Source: Annulohypoxylon bovei var. microspora (Eukaryota; Ascomycota; Sordariomycetes; Xylariales; Hypoxylaceae). From it: a DNA stretch of 64,000 nucleotides. The position numbers and the translations under genes were made by a program. Positions within the stretch are counted from its first letter, which is position 1. Every line of letters begins with the position of its first letter. The notes below the pieces were generated by a model, which saw only the letters and a list, made by a program, of their open reading frames with translations, had not been told where the DNA came from and ran no database searches. Of this stretch, positions 1 to 11,288 are shown in pieces. The stretch covers positions 186,001 through 250,000 of the forward strand of contig MU405238.1 in assembly GCA_022836615.1 (NCBI GenBank), in the 5' to 3' direction.

Positions 1-303
1 CTACCTAGCAGCGCTGAGGCTAGTTCCCTAGACGTTGTAGTTTATTGCTTCACCTTTAGAGTTTCATGCTGTCATTCCTCCACTTCGTCTCTCCCCTATC
101 CCCATCTATCTCCATACAAACTAAATTTCGTAGGTGAATACCCTCGTAGCTTTGCGCTGCTGCTAAGCTCGTGTTAGTGAATGATCTCTCTCACATGGTC
201 TGGATTTTCCGCATTTGACCTATTCTACCACATTATCCTAGCAATATACCTTGCTATATTCTTCTTTCTCCATGCCAATCACATTCGATCTCTCATCCTA
301 GCC
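1..303. other. Upstream region of the first gene
   Basis: No independent gene is visible. A pyrimidine-rich run at about 70-120 resembles the CT-rich promoter/leader tracts common in filamentous fungi. An in-frame upstream ATG at 181 could extend the next gene by 41 codons that encode a strongly hydrophobic segment. Confidence 0.5.
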
Positions 304-2124
304 ATGGCCGACACGATGAATCCGCAGACTCCGCAAACACCGCCAAGGAAGTTATTCAAGCCTTCTAGTAAAACCAAGACGCCAACCCCCGTGAAAAGAC
401 AGAGACCGACTACTCCGGCGCCCTCGAGTACCCAGTCCCACGACGTCCTCACCCCTACCGAGACTCTTAGTCGAAGCACAGACGGACCCGGTGGGCTAGA
501 TGCGAAAAAGAACCCTATCGACAGTTCAATAGAGGAGATCAGTGCTTCCGATCAAACGATCAGTCCAGCTAAAAGCATTGCTGGAAAACCTCGAGAACTT
601 CTTAGCTCCTCGACCGACGATCTGCCTGAACCTTCCAACCCCACAGACACCTTAAACTCCCCAATAGACATTGCCAAGTACTTCACTGAACAGGGGAACT
701 CCGAGATGAGTGCTTTCGTATCGGCGCTAACTGGCAAGACCTCAAGCGACCATGCGGTAGATTTTAATAAGGAAGCATTAGAGGATACGAATGAGACGAC
801 GAGCCACGTCACTGGAGAATCGACGAATGACGTATCTGGTCTAATTAAAGAATTACCTACAGATGATGCACTAGTTATTCTACCAAATAGTCGGACACAA
901 GAAGATCCCCAAGAGTCTACCAGAGACGTAACGCCAAAGGCATCAGAACTAGCTGAGGATCCTATGAAAGTAGACGCAACTGAAGTGACAAACTCAAGTC
1001 AAATTCAGAACATCAACGAGAGAACAACAGATATTTCGAACCCTGCAGAAGTGTCAAAGGAAGCAGAGGGTGTTACGAACGACGCCAAAGCTCAGATATC
1101 AGATGCTGCGCCAGTCAATGCCATTAATGAACCTGATATGTCTAGTATCTCGAAGGAAGCCCATGTTGGAGTGCTAAATGGAGAAGAGAAGTTGAATGAT
1201 GCTTCTCAAGATGCCATGGGTCGCACCATCCAAAAACCAACTATTGGCAAAGCAGGAATCATGAAAGATGGCACGCGGATCGCGGACAACATGGGCCACC
1301 CTGCCCACATTGAACGAAGAATTGAGATTCCACTTCCCCGCCCCGAGAAAGTAGTGAGCAGCCCTCCTCAACCGACAAAGCCCGATATGAACAACATCAC
1401 ATCTGGCCTTAATGACCCCGGCGACCTCCCAGGAACGCAAGATTTACCAAGTACCGACGACCTGCCAGAACTTCCGGACGAACTACAAGACCCACCGGAA
1501 GAGGTTTTAGATCCCTCAGTACATTCTCCGTCTGCTAATGTTTCGCCTATTCCTAAAATCTCAAAGATCTCACCAATCGGCATGGCACCGCCTCCCGATC
1601 TACGCCGTCTCGCCCATGGCCTTGGAGGCAATGTTGTAGATGATGTTGGGAATATTGTAGATGGGTCAGGAAAAGTGCTGGGCCATGCTACGGGCGACCT
1701 TCCTGCCATGGTAGGCAAGAAAGTTGCGGATGATGGTGAAGTCTACGGAGATGGTGGTGAGGTTATTGGATACGTTTCAGAGAACTTCACTGGCCCACCA
1801 CCTCCCACAGATATACCCGAAAAAGCACTTGGAGGGTTGAAAGTGGACCACGAAGGAAACATTCTTGACAACAATGGTAATATTATCGGTCGCTTCAACG
1901 AGAAGGCCGGAGAGAACGGTGATTTGGCACCCTTCCTGAAACCATCTCAAACGGGCGAATCCCAACCCGAAGATGACGAACCTCAAGAAAAGAAGCCAAA
2001 GGTCAATGCCCACACAGGTGGGAGCCCTTCGGATATCTTCTTAGACGTAAAATCTACGACGGACGGTATCCAATTGACAATTCGCATCCCGACGACATTC
2101 GGGAAACGACCACAAGACATATAA
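304..2124 (+). CDS. DUF3659-type repeat protein (LEA-like), intrinsically disordered
   Basis: Single-exon gene of 606 residues from the ATG at 304, chosen because it sits in a strong Kozak context (gccATGg); the in-frame ATG at 181 has a weak context. The first two thirds are low-complexity, rich in Ser, Thr, Asp, Glu and Pro, and look disordered. Near the C-terminus come about one and a half copies of a repeat built on the pattern G-N-x-V-D-D-x-G-x-I-x-D-x-x-G-x-x-x-G. This repeat is called DUF3659 in fungal proteins annotated as LEA-domain proteins, and it also fills the large gene at 3862. A short Thr/Ile-rich tail follows. The biochemical role is unknown; a protective, stress or organelle-matrix role is inference from the LEA resemblance. 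The 181 start would add a hydrophobic helix and might make a membrane-anchored form. Confidence 0.75.
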   Translation: MADTMNPQTPQTPPRKLFKPSSKTKTPTPVKRQRPTTPAPSSTQSHDVLTPTETLSRSTDGPGGLDAKKNPIDSSIEEISASDQTISPAKSIAGKPRELLSSSTDDLPEPSNPTDTLNSPIDIAKYFTEQGNSEMSAFVSALTGKTSSDHAVDFNKEALEDTNETTSHVTGESTNDVSGLIKELPTDDALVILPNSRTQEDPQESTRDVTPKASELAEDPMKVDATEVTNSSQIQNINERTTDISNPAEVSKEAEGVTNDAKAQISDAAPVNAINEPDMSSISKEAHVGVLNGEEKLNDASQDAMGRTIQKPTIGKAGIMKDGTRIADNMGHPAHIERRIEIPLPRPEKVVSSPPQPTKPDMNNITSGLNDPGDLPGTQDLPSTDDLPELPDELQDPPEEVLDPSVHSPSANVSPIPKISKISPIGMAPPPDLRRLAHGLGGNVVDDVGNIVDGSGKVLGHATGDLPAMVGKKVADDGEVYGDGGEVIGYVSENFTGPPPPTDIPEKALGGLKVDHEGNILDNNGNIIGRFNEKAGENGDLAPFLKPSQTGESQPEDDEPQEKKPKVNAHTGGSPSDIFLDVKSTTDGIQLTIRIPTTFGKRPQDI

Positions 2125-3861
2125 GTATAAGTTTATATGTCTGTTGAGAATTGGGAATTTTGGTATGTCTGGAAATAGTATGGAAAAGGCATAATATGGA
2201 GCGGCATTAATGAAATATGATACCTACCTCGGATTTTTTTGCTCGGTTATTATTTGACGAAACTCGCGATGCCATTTTTCATCGAGGACATTTCATCTCA
2301 CTTATCTTGTAAACTACCTACTATCTTCAGAACTTGAATTCTGTGCAACGTCCATTTTGATGCCCGAAACCACGGCGCTCCAGTAACACTGAAGCAGCAA
2401 GTTTAAGGAACGATACCTACTATACTGAAAGACGGGAGGGGAAACTATCAGGCTCGAAACATCTCGAAGTACGTATCGGCCGAGAGAGATGACGCCTGCG
2501 CCATCCACTATGCCGTTTATGACGTTAATCTGATGTGTAAAGTACCTACCCATGTCAAATGTGGCTTGCTAGACTGCATGAAAAACCGGTTAAGATTTAA
2601 GACCGCGTATGCACGAATTGAGGGTGGCATTGGCTTATACACTAACAGGCTAACCACTCCCTTAGGTACCTAGGTACCTATTACCTAGCGCCTAGGTATG
2701 TATTAGTAACAGGTAGCGAATAGGAGAGTCGAATGGGGAATTCGGTCTTTCGCAACTATCCCGTGTCTAAAACAACTTCGTGGTGTCATCCCGCAACACG
2801 CTACGGGACAGTAGCGTAGGGCTGGCGTGGACACGAACAACTAGGTGGCGTTCGATTTAATTTAACCTAACCCATTCGACCAATAATCTTTTAATCTTAA
2901 AAGATGTATGGGCCTATGAGCTAGTAGGGGGCTGCTACGATGTGGCTTGAATGACGACTAAGACTCAAAACGCCAAGCATTTTTCAACCTCCCTCGTCCA
3001 TGTCGTGTAGGTGTGAGGTATGAATTGCCATCGCGCCATCGATGGAAGCGGTCAAGGTGTAGAGGCTGCTCCGAATAACCAACAAACTTACCGGCAGCTA
3101 GCTTAAGATCGAGATTTGCGAACGGCGCCCCCTAGGGTGGCTGATAATCTGTAACCACGGCTTTGAGGAATCTTGTTTTCTATGCCGCACTTTGGTAACG
3201 CTCAACGAATCGCTGCTCATAATTCCTTGGGCCCCTATGGTGGAAAGCTACCTAGGTGGCTTATAGTAATCATTATATCCTATCAGCTAGTTGATACAGA
3301 CAGGCTAGCAAGCCACACGCTCAGGACCCTATGCCTGCCTGTGGCACACTATCGCCCAAGATCGACAGACCACCGGCTTGAATGGCAGCCTCATTCGTGG
3401 CTTGACCTCATCACGAAGTTTGTCCTAGGACCCGGTGGCTAGGTATTCCCTACTCATGACGTTCAGGGTCATTTATCGAAGGCAGCGGAGCGCAGTCATG
3501 ACGTCGAACGAAATGTATGAAGGGTCTTCCAGCAAGGAGTGCTGTGGAGGGAGGACCGCATCTCTCCTGGATATTTGGAGTGAGGTAGGTAGCTCTCCAA
3601 ACTTGTGACGTAAGTTCTGGCCTTAAAGACCAATATCTCTTGTTGTTTTCTCGTCGTGATCATATCCTCATAAAAGATCCAATTCGTCGTTTTGTATATT
3701 GTGGATTTATAGATCAACATCCTATGACTATTCCCCATAACTATACCCAACCACAATCACAGGAGCGAACACAAGAACAACACGATCCAGTAGAAATAAC
3801 TATCACAACACGACAAATCATCACAGACGAAGATCTAGTAACAGTTATCCACCCAGCCGCC
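2125..3861. other. Intergenic spacer between the two DUF3659 genes
   Basis: No supported gene. It holds a cluster of overlapping palindromes built on TACCTAGGTA at 2663-2702. The stretch 3640-3861 is open in frame with the next gene but lacks the character of the downstream protein and is probably 5' leader. Confidence 0.5.
2663..2702. repeat. TACCTAGGTA-type palindromic cluster
   Basis: Overlapping palindromes TAGGTACCTA and TACCTAGGTA (exact copy at 2667-2676), followed by two further CCTAG/CTAGG derivatives. The same element recurs in spacers throughout the window. Confidence 0.8.
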
Positions 3862-6800
3862 ATGTCCGGACTCGGAGAAGCAGTCGGCGGGCTGAGTAGT
3901 CCGCTTGGCAAAGCTACGGAAAATGTTCCCGGTGTAGGGAACGATAAGTTCCCACAGGAAGCCGCGTCGCAAGCATCGGTACCTCGTTCCATCCCAGATA
4001 CGTCCGACGAAAACGAGGGCGAGGGCGAGATGGTCCCAGCAGCAGGACGCATCAACGAGAAAGGAGAAGTTATCGACGACGACGGGACCCCTATCGGTAG
4101 GGTGACCAAGGGTGAGGCTCAAAAGCTGGCCGGCTTCATCGTCACGCAGGAGGGCGACGTATTAGACGAAGACGGAGGCGTGGTCGGTAAGGCTGAACCT
4201 CTGGATGACGTCGCATCCGAATTTAACTATACGACAAAGTCCGCCAAAGACATCGGTACACAAGGAGGACAAGCAGGCAAACAAGCTCAGAGTGGAGGCG
4301 GAAGCAGACTCGGCGGCGCGCTCTCTGGAATCACCGGGACTGCACAGTCGGCCTTCGGTGGCATCACTGGAGGCCTTGGCCGAACTACCAAGGGCGTTAC
4401 GGGGGCTGCTGGTGACACGACAAAAGGCATCACAGACACCGCCGGGGAAGCGACAGGGGCCAAGAGTGCTACGGGTGATGTTGGCGACACGGTCAAGGGC
4501 GTCACGGACACCGCCGGTGACACCGCCGAAGGTGCTACGGGAGCCGTAGATGATGCTACGGGAGCCGTAGATGACGCTACTGGAGTTGTAGATGACGCTA
4601 CTGGAGTTGTAGATGACGCCACACAAGGTGTAACGGGAGCTGCCGAGGAAACTACAAAGAATGTCGACGTACCAGAAACCTCTGAAGTTGCTGATGCAGC
4701 CGACATTGGTGCAGCTGATGTCGATGCTGCCGATGTTGCTCAAAAGACGGCTCAAGGCGATGTCCCGGATGCGCAAGAGCTCGCCGACGGAGGCGCTCCG
4801 ATTGAACTCAAAGACATAGACTCTGAACTTGGCTCGAAGGCTGACGGCCTTGCCAAGGAAGGTCTCGTCCCGATTGATATCCCTTCATTGTCTCCCTCGG
4901 TTGCGAATAAAGTCGTAGCACTATTCGAAGGGCCCTTTACTATTGCAGACGGTGGCAAGGTCACCGACAAACAAGGCAAAGTCATTGGCAAGTTGGCTGA
5001 TGGCTCAGATATTCAGGACCTAGTAGGCAAAGATGTTAAAGAGATCGACAGCCAAGGAAATCTTATAGCTGAAAGCGGCACTATCGTCGGCAAAGTCGAT
5101 ATCGCGCCAGAGGGCTCAATCGCCCAACGCATCAAGGAAGAGGTTCCCGAAGCCGCAGACCGCCTTAATGCCCTAGAATTGCAAGTTCAGCAAGTTGCGC
5201 CAATTCAAATCCCATCCTTCGCCCCATCAGTAGCCGATAAGGTTATTGCCATGTTCGAAGGCCCCTTTAACATTGCCGAAGATGGTCAAGTTACAGACCA
5301 GAAGGGCAAAGTCCTTGGCAAGCTTGCCCAAGACCAAGAGTACGAGCACCTGGTAGGCAAAGACATCAAAGGTATCGACGGCCAAGGGAACTTGCTTGGT
5401 GACAACGAAACCGTCCTTGGCAAGGTCAACTTGGTTCCTGAAGGCACAATCGTCGAACGGATAAAGGAAGAAGTGCCAGAGGCTGCGGAGCGACTCGACG
5501 CTCTCGAAGCCGCTAAGCAGCAAGCCGAGGAAGAACAGGCTAAGCTGCCAGAAATATCCATCCTTGAAGGCAAGAAGATTAACAAGGCCGGCAACGTCGT
5601 TGACGATAACGGTAACCCAATCGGCAGAGTAAAGAGCGGTGACATCAAGAAGCTCATCGGCAAGTCTCCCGACAAGAACGGAAAGGTTTGGGACAGTCAA
5701 GGAAACGTCATCGGTGAAGTCGAAGTTCTCCCTGAAGCGGTCCAGAATTTAGCCGCGCCATTCGAAGACTTCCCTGACGCGACCGTTGATAAGTTTGGCA
5801 AGGTTATATACGACGGCCGCCAAGTTGGTGTAGTATCCGGCGATGACTTCCAGAAGTTGATCGGGAAGAAGGTCGATGCTGATGGCGACATTATCGACAA
5901 GAACGGAAATGTCATCGGACATGCTGAGCGTGCCGAGGCCGAAGAGGCCGTAGAGCCCGATGAGGAAGAAGTTGATTATTCCATGCTACGCGATAAGAAA
6001 GTCAATAAGTTGGGCAATGTTGTGGATGATAAGGGCCAAATCTGGGGCCACGTTGTCCAAGGCATTCTCAAACATCTCGTTGGCAAGAAGGTCGGCGACC
6101 AGGGAGAGATTTTCAATGACGCTGGCCAAGTCATTGGCAAGGCCGAGCCTATTCCGGACAGCGAACGTGCGGAAGTGAAAGAGCCTGCACCTTTCGAGGA
6201 TTACCCTGATGCCGTCGTAGGTGACCAAGGAAAGGTTATGTCTGACGGACAGCAAATTGGTATCCTGGTAGAGGGGGACCCTAAGAAGCTTAAGGGCAAG
6301 GCCGTCGACGCCAATGGTGACATCCTAGACAAGGCAGGGAACCAACTAGGCCATGCGGAGCGTTGGGAAGAAGATGAACCCGAGCCTGAGCCAGAAGTCG
6401 ACAATTCGGCCCTAGCTGGCAAGCGCATCAACAAAGCCGGTAATGCCGTCGATTCTCACGGTGACATCTATGGACGCGTAGTTGAGGGCGATCTCAGGCG
6501 CCTCATCGGTAAGATGTGCGACAAGAACGGCTTCATCCGTAACGAAGGTGGTGATATTATCGGAAAATGCGAACTTATTCCCGAAGCCGAACGTGAGGGC
6601 ATGAAAGAAGGACCCTTCACAGAGCTTCCGGGATGTACCGTCAACAAGGAGGGCAAGGTCGTGACGCCTGGCGGCGATGTTGTTGGGCGACTGGTTTCTG
6701 GTGACCCGAAGATTCTTTTCGGTCGCGCTGTCGATGACGATGGCGATATTTGCGACAAGAACGGAAATGTGCTAGGCCATGCCGAACGTTGGGAGGAAGA

Positions 6801-7769
6801 GCCAATCCCTAAAGACATAAATCCCATGTCGGGTCGTAGGGTAAACCGCGAGGGCAACGTCGTTGATGAGAACGGCGACCTCATGGGTAAACTGACTTCT
6901 GGTGTTTTGAGCGAGTGCGCCGGCAAGAAGGTTGACGATGATGGTGATGTCATCGATGGCAAGGGAAATGTCATGGGTCATTGCTCGTTGCTCGAGGAGA
7001 TACCACAGGAACCTGAACCTGAACCTGAAGAGACAGAAGAGGAGAGAGAGGCTCGCCTACAGCTTGAACAGGACAAGAAGATCGCCGGCCAGATCTCATT
7101 CTGTATTGAACAGTCACTCGACAAGATTAAGCCTATCTGCAAGATGATTGTTGATGTAAGTCTACGATTTTACTATGCTCTCCTTAGGAATCCCTTCTAT
7201 TCCATTAACAGATCAATGTTCTAATTACTATATCTACACTACAGAGAATTGACTCGGAGGAGCGAAAGCCTGAAGACGAGCGAGACGAGGAAGAGCTCGT
7301 CAAGCAAGTCCGTCCGCTCATCGAAGAAGGCGGCAAGATCCTAACCGAGGCCAACGGCGTGATCCGCGGACTCGACCCGGACGGTCGCATCTCGGCCAAC
7401 GCCAAGCACAAGACGGCGGCGCGCGAGGCGACACCTGAGGAATACCGTCTTGCAGATTTACTGAAAGAACTCACTGGCACCGTCACTGAGACCATCGAGA
7501 ATGCCAAGCGGAAGCTCGAGAACCTACCACACGCCAAGAAAGGCATCAACCCACTCTGGGGCCTCCTATCTGAGCCCCTATTCCAGATTGTCGCAGCTGT
7601 CGGTCTCTTGCTTAGCGGTGTATTGGGTCTTGTCGGCAAGCTTCTTAATGGACTTGGCCTAGGCGGCCTGGTCAACAACTTATTGGGCGGTCTCGGTCTG
7701 ACTAAAGTTCTTGATGGCCTCGGGCTGGGCCAGATTTTATCTCCCATCACCGGGAGCAAGAAGAAATGA
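3862..7769 (+). CDS. Giant LEA-like protein: DUF3659 repeats plus DUF6987-like C-terminus
   Basis: Two exons, 3862..7155 and 7245..7769. The intron (GTAAGT...ACAG, 89 nt) leaves the frame intact. The start at 3862 has a gccgccATG context; an in-frame ATG at 3640 would add 74 residues with no family character. The protein is 1,272 residues. Order: one DUF3659 unit; an Ala/Gly/Thr/Asp-rich LEA-like block (about residues 150-300) of repeated T-K-G-(V/I)-T-(G/D)-x-A-G-type 11-mers and four perfect-register 7-residue units; then nine more DUF3659 units of about 60 residues with the core G-N-V-(V/I)-D-x-x-G-x-x-x-G. The C-terminus, after a coiled acidic linker, matches the fungal DUF6987 style (E-E-G-G-K-I-L-T-E-A followed by G-L-D-P-D-G) and ends in a Gly/Leu-rich hydrophobic stretch that could associate with membrane. 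Function is unproven; protection during dehydration or stress is inferred. Confidence 0.85.
4534..4617 (+). repeat. Four tandem 21-nt units inside the LEA-like block
   Basis: Units start at 4534, 4555, 4576 and 4597, each encoding Ala-Thr-Gly-(Ala/Val)-Val-Asp-Asp. Units 1-2 differ from each other at one base, and units 3-4 appear identical, which implies recent in-frame duplication. Confidence 0.9.
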
Positions 7770-8449
7770 TCTGATGTATTTGATGCGGAAGCCTTACGTG
7801 TTATCTACACGCTTGTAATGAATTGTCTGCTCTGTAATATTTTCCTTTTTTTCAACATGTTTGAGATCTAGTCAGGTAGCATCGGAAAAGTTATGGGCAC
7901 ACGCAAGGAGAGGTTAGTTAGCAGGCAAAAAATTTATATTTCCCTAAATACGTACGAGTAATATCTACATAGTAACTTATCTCACGATAATTCATATTTT
8001 CTATCAGAGCTATCTCTTCATTGATGAATGCCATCAACTGGTGATGTTAATGAGAGTACATACCTAGAGGTACCTAGGATACCCATCTCTAGGGAGGTGG
8101 CTCTAGGGAGGTGGCTTAACCCCAAAGACATTGTGGCGGTTTCATCCCTGCATTATTAGTTTGAATTTAATCGAGAATATCATCGGGACGCTAAAGTGTT
8201 AGTGACGTTATGAATGACGTCGTGATACAATATGGAGGGTGTGTGTTACAATACAGAGGCAGTAGCTAGATAGGTACCTAGGTAGTATAGGTAGGTGCCT
8301 ACCACCTACAAAGAAATTTGACATGCTTTGCTAATATTGTGGCTAGTGTGGACCAAGACTGGAACTTCACTTCATCGTCCCCTTTATACTTACACTTACC
8401 CTTATCCTTGAGAAACTCACTTTCCTATGAAATCCGAATTATTGTCGGC
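7770..8449. other. Spacer with direct and palindromic repeats
   Basis: No gene. It contains a perfect tandem duplication of a 14-mer (ctctagggaggtgg) at 8087-8114, CCTAG-type palindromes at 8061-8080, and an exact TACCTAGGTA at 8275-8284 close to the start of the downstream gene. Confidence 0.6.
8087..8114. repeat. 14-bp tandem duplication
   Basis: Two adjacent identical copies of ctctagggaggtgg, in the spacer upstream of the hydrolase gene. Confidence 0.85.
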
Positions 8450-10366
8450 ATGCCTCGTACATTATTGCTTTGCTTTTTACATGGGTTCAAGGGAGACGAC
8501 GACACCTTTCGAACATTCCCGAGTGATTTACAGCAGCAAATAGCTAATAAAATCCCTGATCATAACGTTGAATCCATAGTCTATCCAAAATATGAGACGA
8601 GAGGAGAGTTGGGACAATGCTGCTCATCATTTTTATCATGGTAAGCCTCAACTAATGAAAGCGCCTTATATGACCAGATACTAACAGCGAACTAGGCTGA
8701 AAGAAAAGGTAATGGATGTGCGAAAAGCGCACTCTGAGACGCCCTGGCCCCCTCATGATAGGGACGTAGGAGTTATCTTGGTTGCGCATTCAATGGGGTG
8801 AGATAATCATAGAATAAAAGCATGAAACATATAACTTATGACATTTTCAGGGGTTTCGTCGCTTCAGACACTCTTTTCCTTATTCTGAATGAGCGCATTG
8901 CGCATGGTCAAGAAGGGTCACCGATCTTCCCCCTGATCCAGGGAATTCTGACCTTCGATACTCCATTCAACGGTCTTGCGCGATCTATGTTCGTCTATGG
9001 TGCTTTTTCAAACTATCAAAAGGTCAGCACCGTTTTCAATGTCATGACAGCCCTCTCAGCAGCGCCGTCGGCTCTTGGAAAGTCGGCCTTCAAGACGACA
9101 GCCACGCGTGTGTCGTCAGCGAAACCATCCAGTTCGGCTTGGAAGGGCTGGCAGCTCATCGCCGTACGCACCGGTACTGTCGGTGCTATAGCTGCTGGAG
9201 GGGTCGCCGCTTATACGCATCGCCAGAAGATTATGGATGGGATGCGCAGCATGCGAAATCTCAACAAGGAGTCGGTTAAGGAAGGATACCAGCAGAGTAT
9301 GGATACGCTGAGTCAGGGGCTAGCGTATATCAATCGTGGAAACGTCGGAAAGTCTTTTGAATACCTCTCTGACCACTTTACCTTCATCGGCGCGTTGATG
9401 AAGCAGCAAGAACTAGCTCGAAGACTAGAACGTATGGCTGCGCTTAGGGGCATCGGCATTCATGATTTCTTCACATCACTAGGGGAAAATGGAATGTGGA
9501 GCGGAGGCTACTTCGTACCCGAGCGAACATTCTGTGCTATACCAGTGAAAGATCATCAGGCATATCATCTCTTCTCGCGACAAGTCATCAAGAAGACAGA
9601 GGATGAAGTACAAGCCCACATGAGCATGTTCATCAAGGATAAGAATCAGCAATACGAGCAGATGACGGAAGAGACCAGCAACCTCGTAATCCGTTGGTTC
9701 AATGATGATTCTGACATCTTTGACGACCCGCGTTTCGCCTCGCCTCCGCCACCAGAGCCCGTCGAACAACCTGTCGCCACGACGGAGGATGGCCAAGAAG
9801 TCCCAAAGATAGATGGCTTCACCGACACCGAATCAGCTCTAAAAGAAATGGAAGGCGAGGAGCAAGATGATTGTGATCTTCCCGATGCATCTCCGTTAGA
9901 TATTACTGCCGCCGCATCTGTCGTCCCACTACCAGACAGCGACGAGGAAACTTCGCAAGACGACGAGGCAAAACAGGCCAGAAAAAGCACGTACATGCGA
10001 TACCTCATGCAAGTAGCGCAGCAAGCAGGAACTGGGGTGAAGTCTTACGTACCAGCTAGAATGCCCGAGATGCCTCAAATCCCGTCGGGGTCTAGTTTTA
10101 AGTCATATCTCCCTACGCAAATGCCACAGATGCCGAGCATACCGAAGCCATCCGTCAACATGTTCAGTAGAAAACAAGAACGGACTACTTCTGGCACAGA
10201 TAAATCCGTAGAGAAGCTAGAACCTGAAGTTCCTGCGGAACCTACTAGTAGCGGGAGGAAGAGGGCGGACAGTGGCGTGCACCTATCTTCAGAGCCTACC
10301 GGGTCAACCGAGCTTCACCAAGATCCTAATACGGTAGAAGAACCGACCGTAGCCGCATCCAAATGA
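8450..10366 (+). CDS. DUF676-type alpha/beta hydrolase (putative lipase/serine esterase)
   Basis: Three exons: 8450..8640, 8696..8797 and 8851..10366, giving 602 residues. Both introns (55 and 53 nt) have GTRAG donors and keep the frame; the second splits the nucleophile-elbow Gly codon. The N-terminus carries an oxyanion-type F-L-H-G-F-K-G segment at about residues 8-14, and the spliced product has V-A-H-S-M-G-G, the G/A-x-S-x-G nucleophile elbow, near residue 90. A hydrophobic segment near residues 200-215 could be a membrane helix. The C-terminal third is acidic, then has repeated P-x-M-P-x-(M/I)-P motifs, and is probably disordered. The start was chosen where homology-like sequence begins; the upstream in-frame ATG at 8318 looks like leader. 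It lies between the two LEA-like genes on the same strand. Substrate unknown. Confidence 0.85.
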
Positions 10367-10970
10367 GAAATAGGGGTTTGGATACTGAAATGAGCTTGGC
10401 AATGATTCGAGTTAGGCGCATACTTCATGCACAATATCATGATTCGTGATGTCAATGGTATAAGCTTTTACAGCGCGTCACGACTACGCAGCCATAAGAG
10501 AGGATGGTCAGTTTGGTAGAAGCCAATCCTTCGTTGTCGTCCCGTATAAGCAATTAGCAATTCTATCTCGTCATTGTGCTGTATACAACTAGCGCATACG
10601 AGATACGTCTACGATGAGACTTTTACCTTTATAATAGTTTATACAGAGCCACGTGTACCTCTCTTAGTAGTAATAATCAGGTGTCTCCTAATATGTCGGG
10701 ATCATTCATGCCTTTTGCCATGCAAGTGACCTCATAGTCCACAATCAAAACAGAAGGACTGCGTCATAGAAACGTCGAGCGTGAACTCTCTTATGAGCAG
10801 CGACAGGATAATTTAAGGGAGCAAGGCTAAGACAGTAAGAACTTTTGAACTTCAATTGATGTAGATGATTACTCGCCTTCCAAAACCACCAGCCAAAACA
10901 CTCGTGGATTTCAATCAATACACAACAGAGAAAACAATCCTGAACCAAAACTCATTAAACCTGTCCCATC
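10367..10970. other. Intergenic spacer
   Basis: No gene, RNA or repeat structure recognised. It presumably contains the terminator of the hydrolase and the promoter of the small LEA-like gene. Confidence 0.5.
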
Positions 10971-11288
10971 ATGGCCGAGAACAGCGGAAAACAGAACAAA
11001 AACGAAGGTGGCAGCGGCCTGATCGGTAGCGTCATCGGTGGTGTCGACAGCATCCTCACTGGCGGCGAAAAAGCTAAGGGCCAAGGCGGGCTGGTAGGAG
11101 GACTCAACAGCGCCGTCGGCAAGACGACCGAAGGCGTCGGAAGTGCTCTAAACCAGACCACCGAAGGACTCGGCAACACTGCCGGGTCTGCGACGGAGGG
11201 CGTCGGGAATGTCGGAAAGGACGTCACAGGTACACTAGACAGCACCGTTAAGGGGGTAGCTGGCTCGGGGCAGGAGCAGCGGAAGTGA
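10971..11288 (+). CDS. Small glycine-rich LEA-like protein
   Basis: Single-exon gene of 105 residues starting in a good context (catcATGg). It is Gly/Thr/Ser/Glu-rich with almost no aromatic residues. Repeats of the form (T-x-E)-G-(V/L)-G-(N/S) recur about every 10-11 residues from residue 45 to 90, matching the LEA-like block of the giant protein at 3862. An N-terminal G-L-I-G-S-V-I-G-G-V-D segment could form an amphipathic helix. The likely role is a small hydrophilic stress protein; this is inference from composition. It is the fourth co-oriented member of the left-end locus. Confidence 0.75.
   Translation: MAENSGKQNKNEGGSGLIGSVIGGVDSILTGGEKAKGQGGLVGGLNSAVGKTTEGVGSALNQTTEGLGNTAGSATEGVGNVGKDVTGTLDSTVKGVAGSGQEQRK

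Noticed and set aside
3173..3442. 89-codon + strand open frame upstream of the giant LEA-like gene
   Set aside because: Spacer-like composition with no family resemblance and no plausible splice to the next gene.
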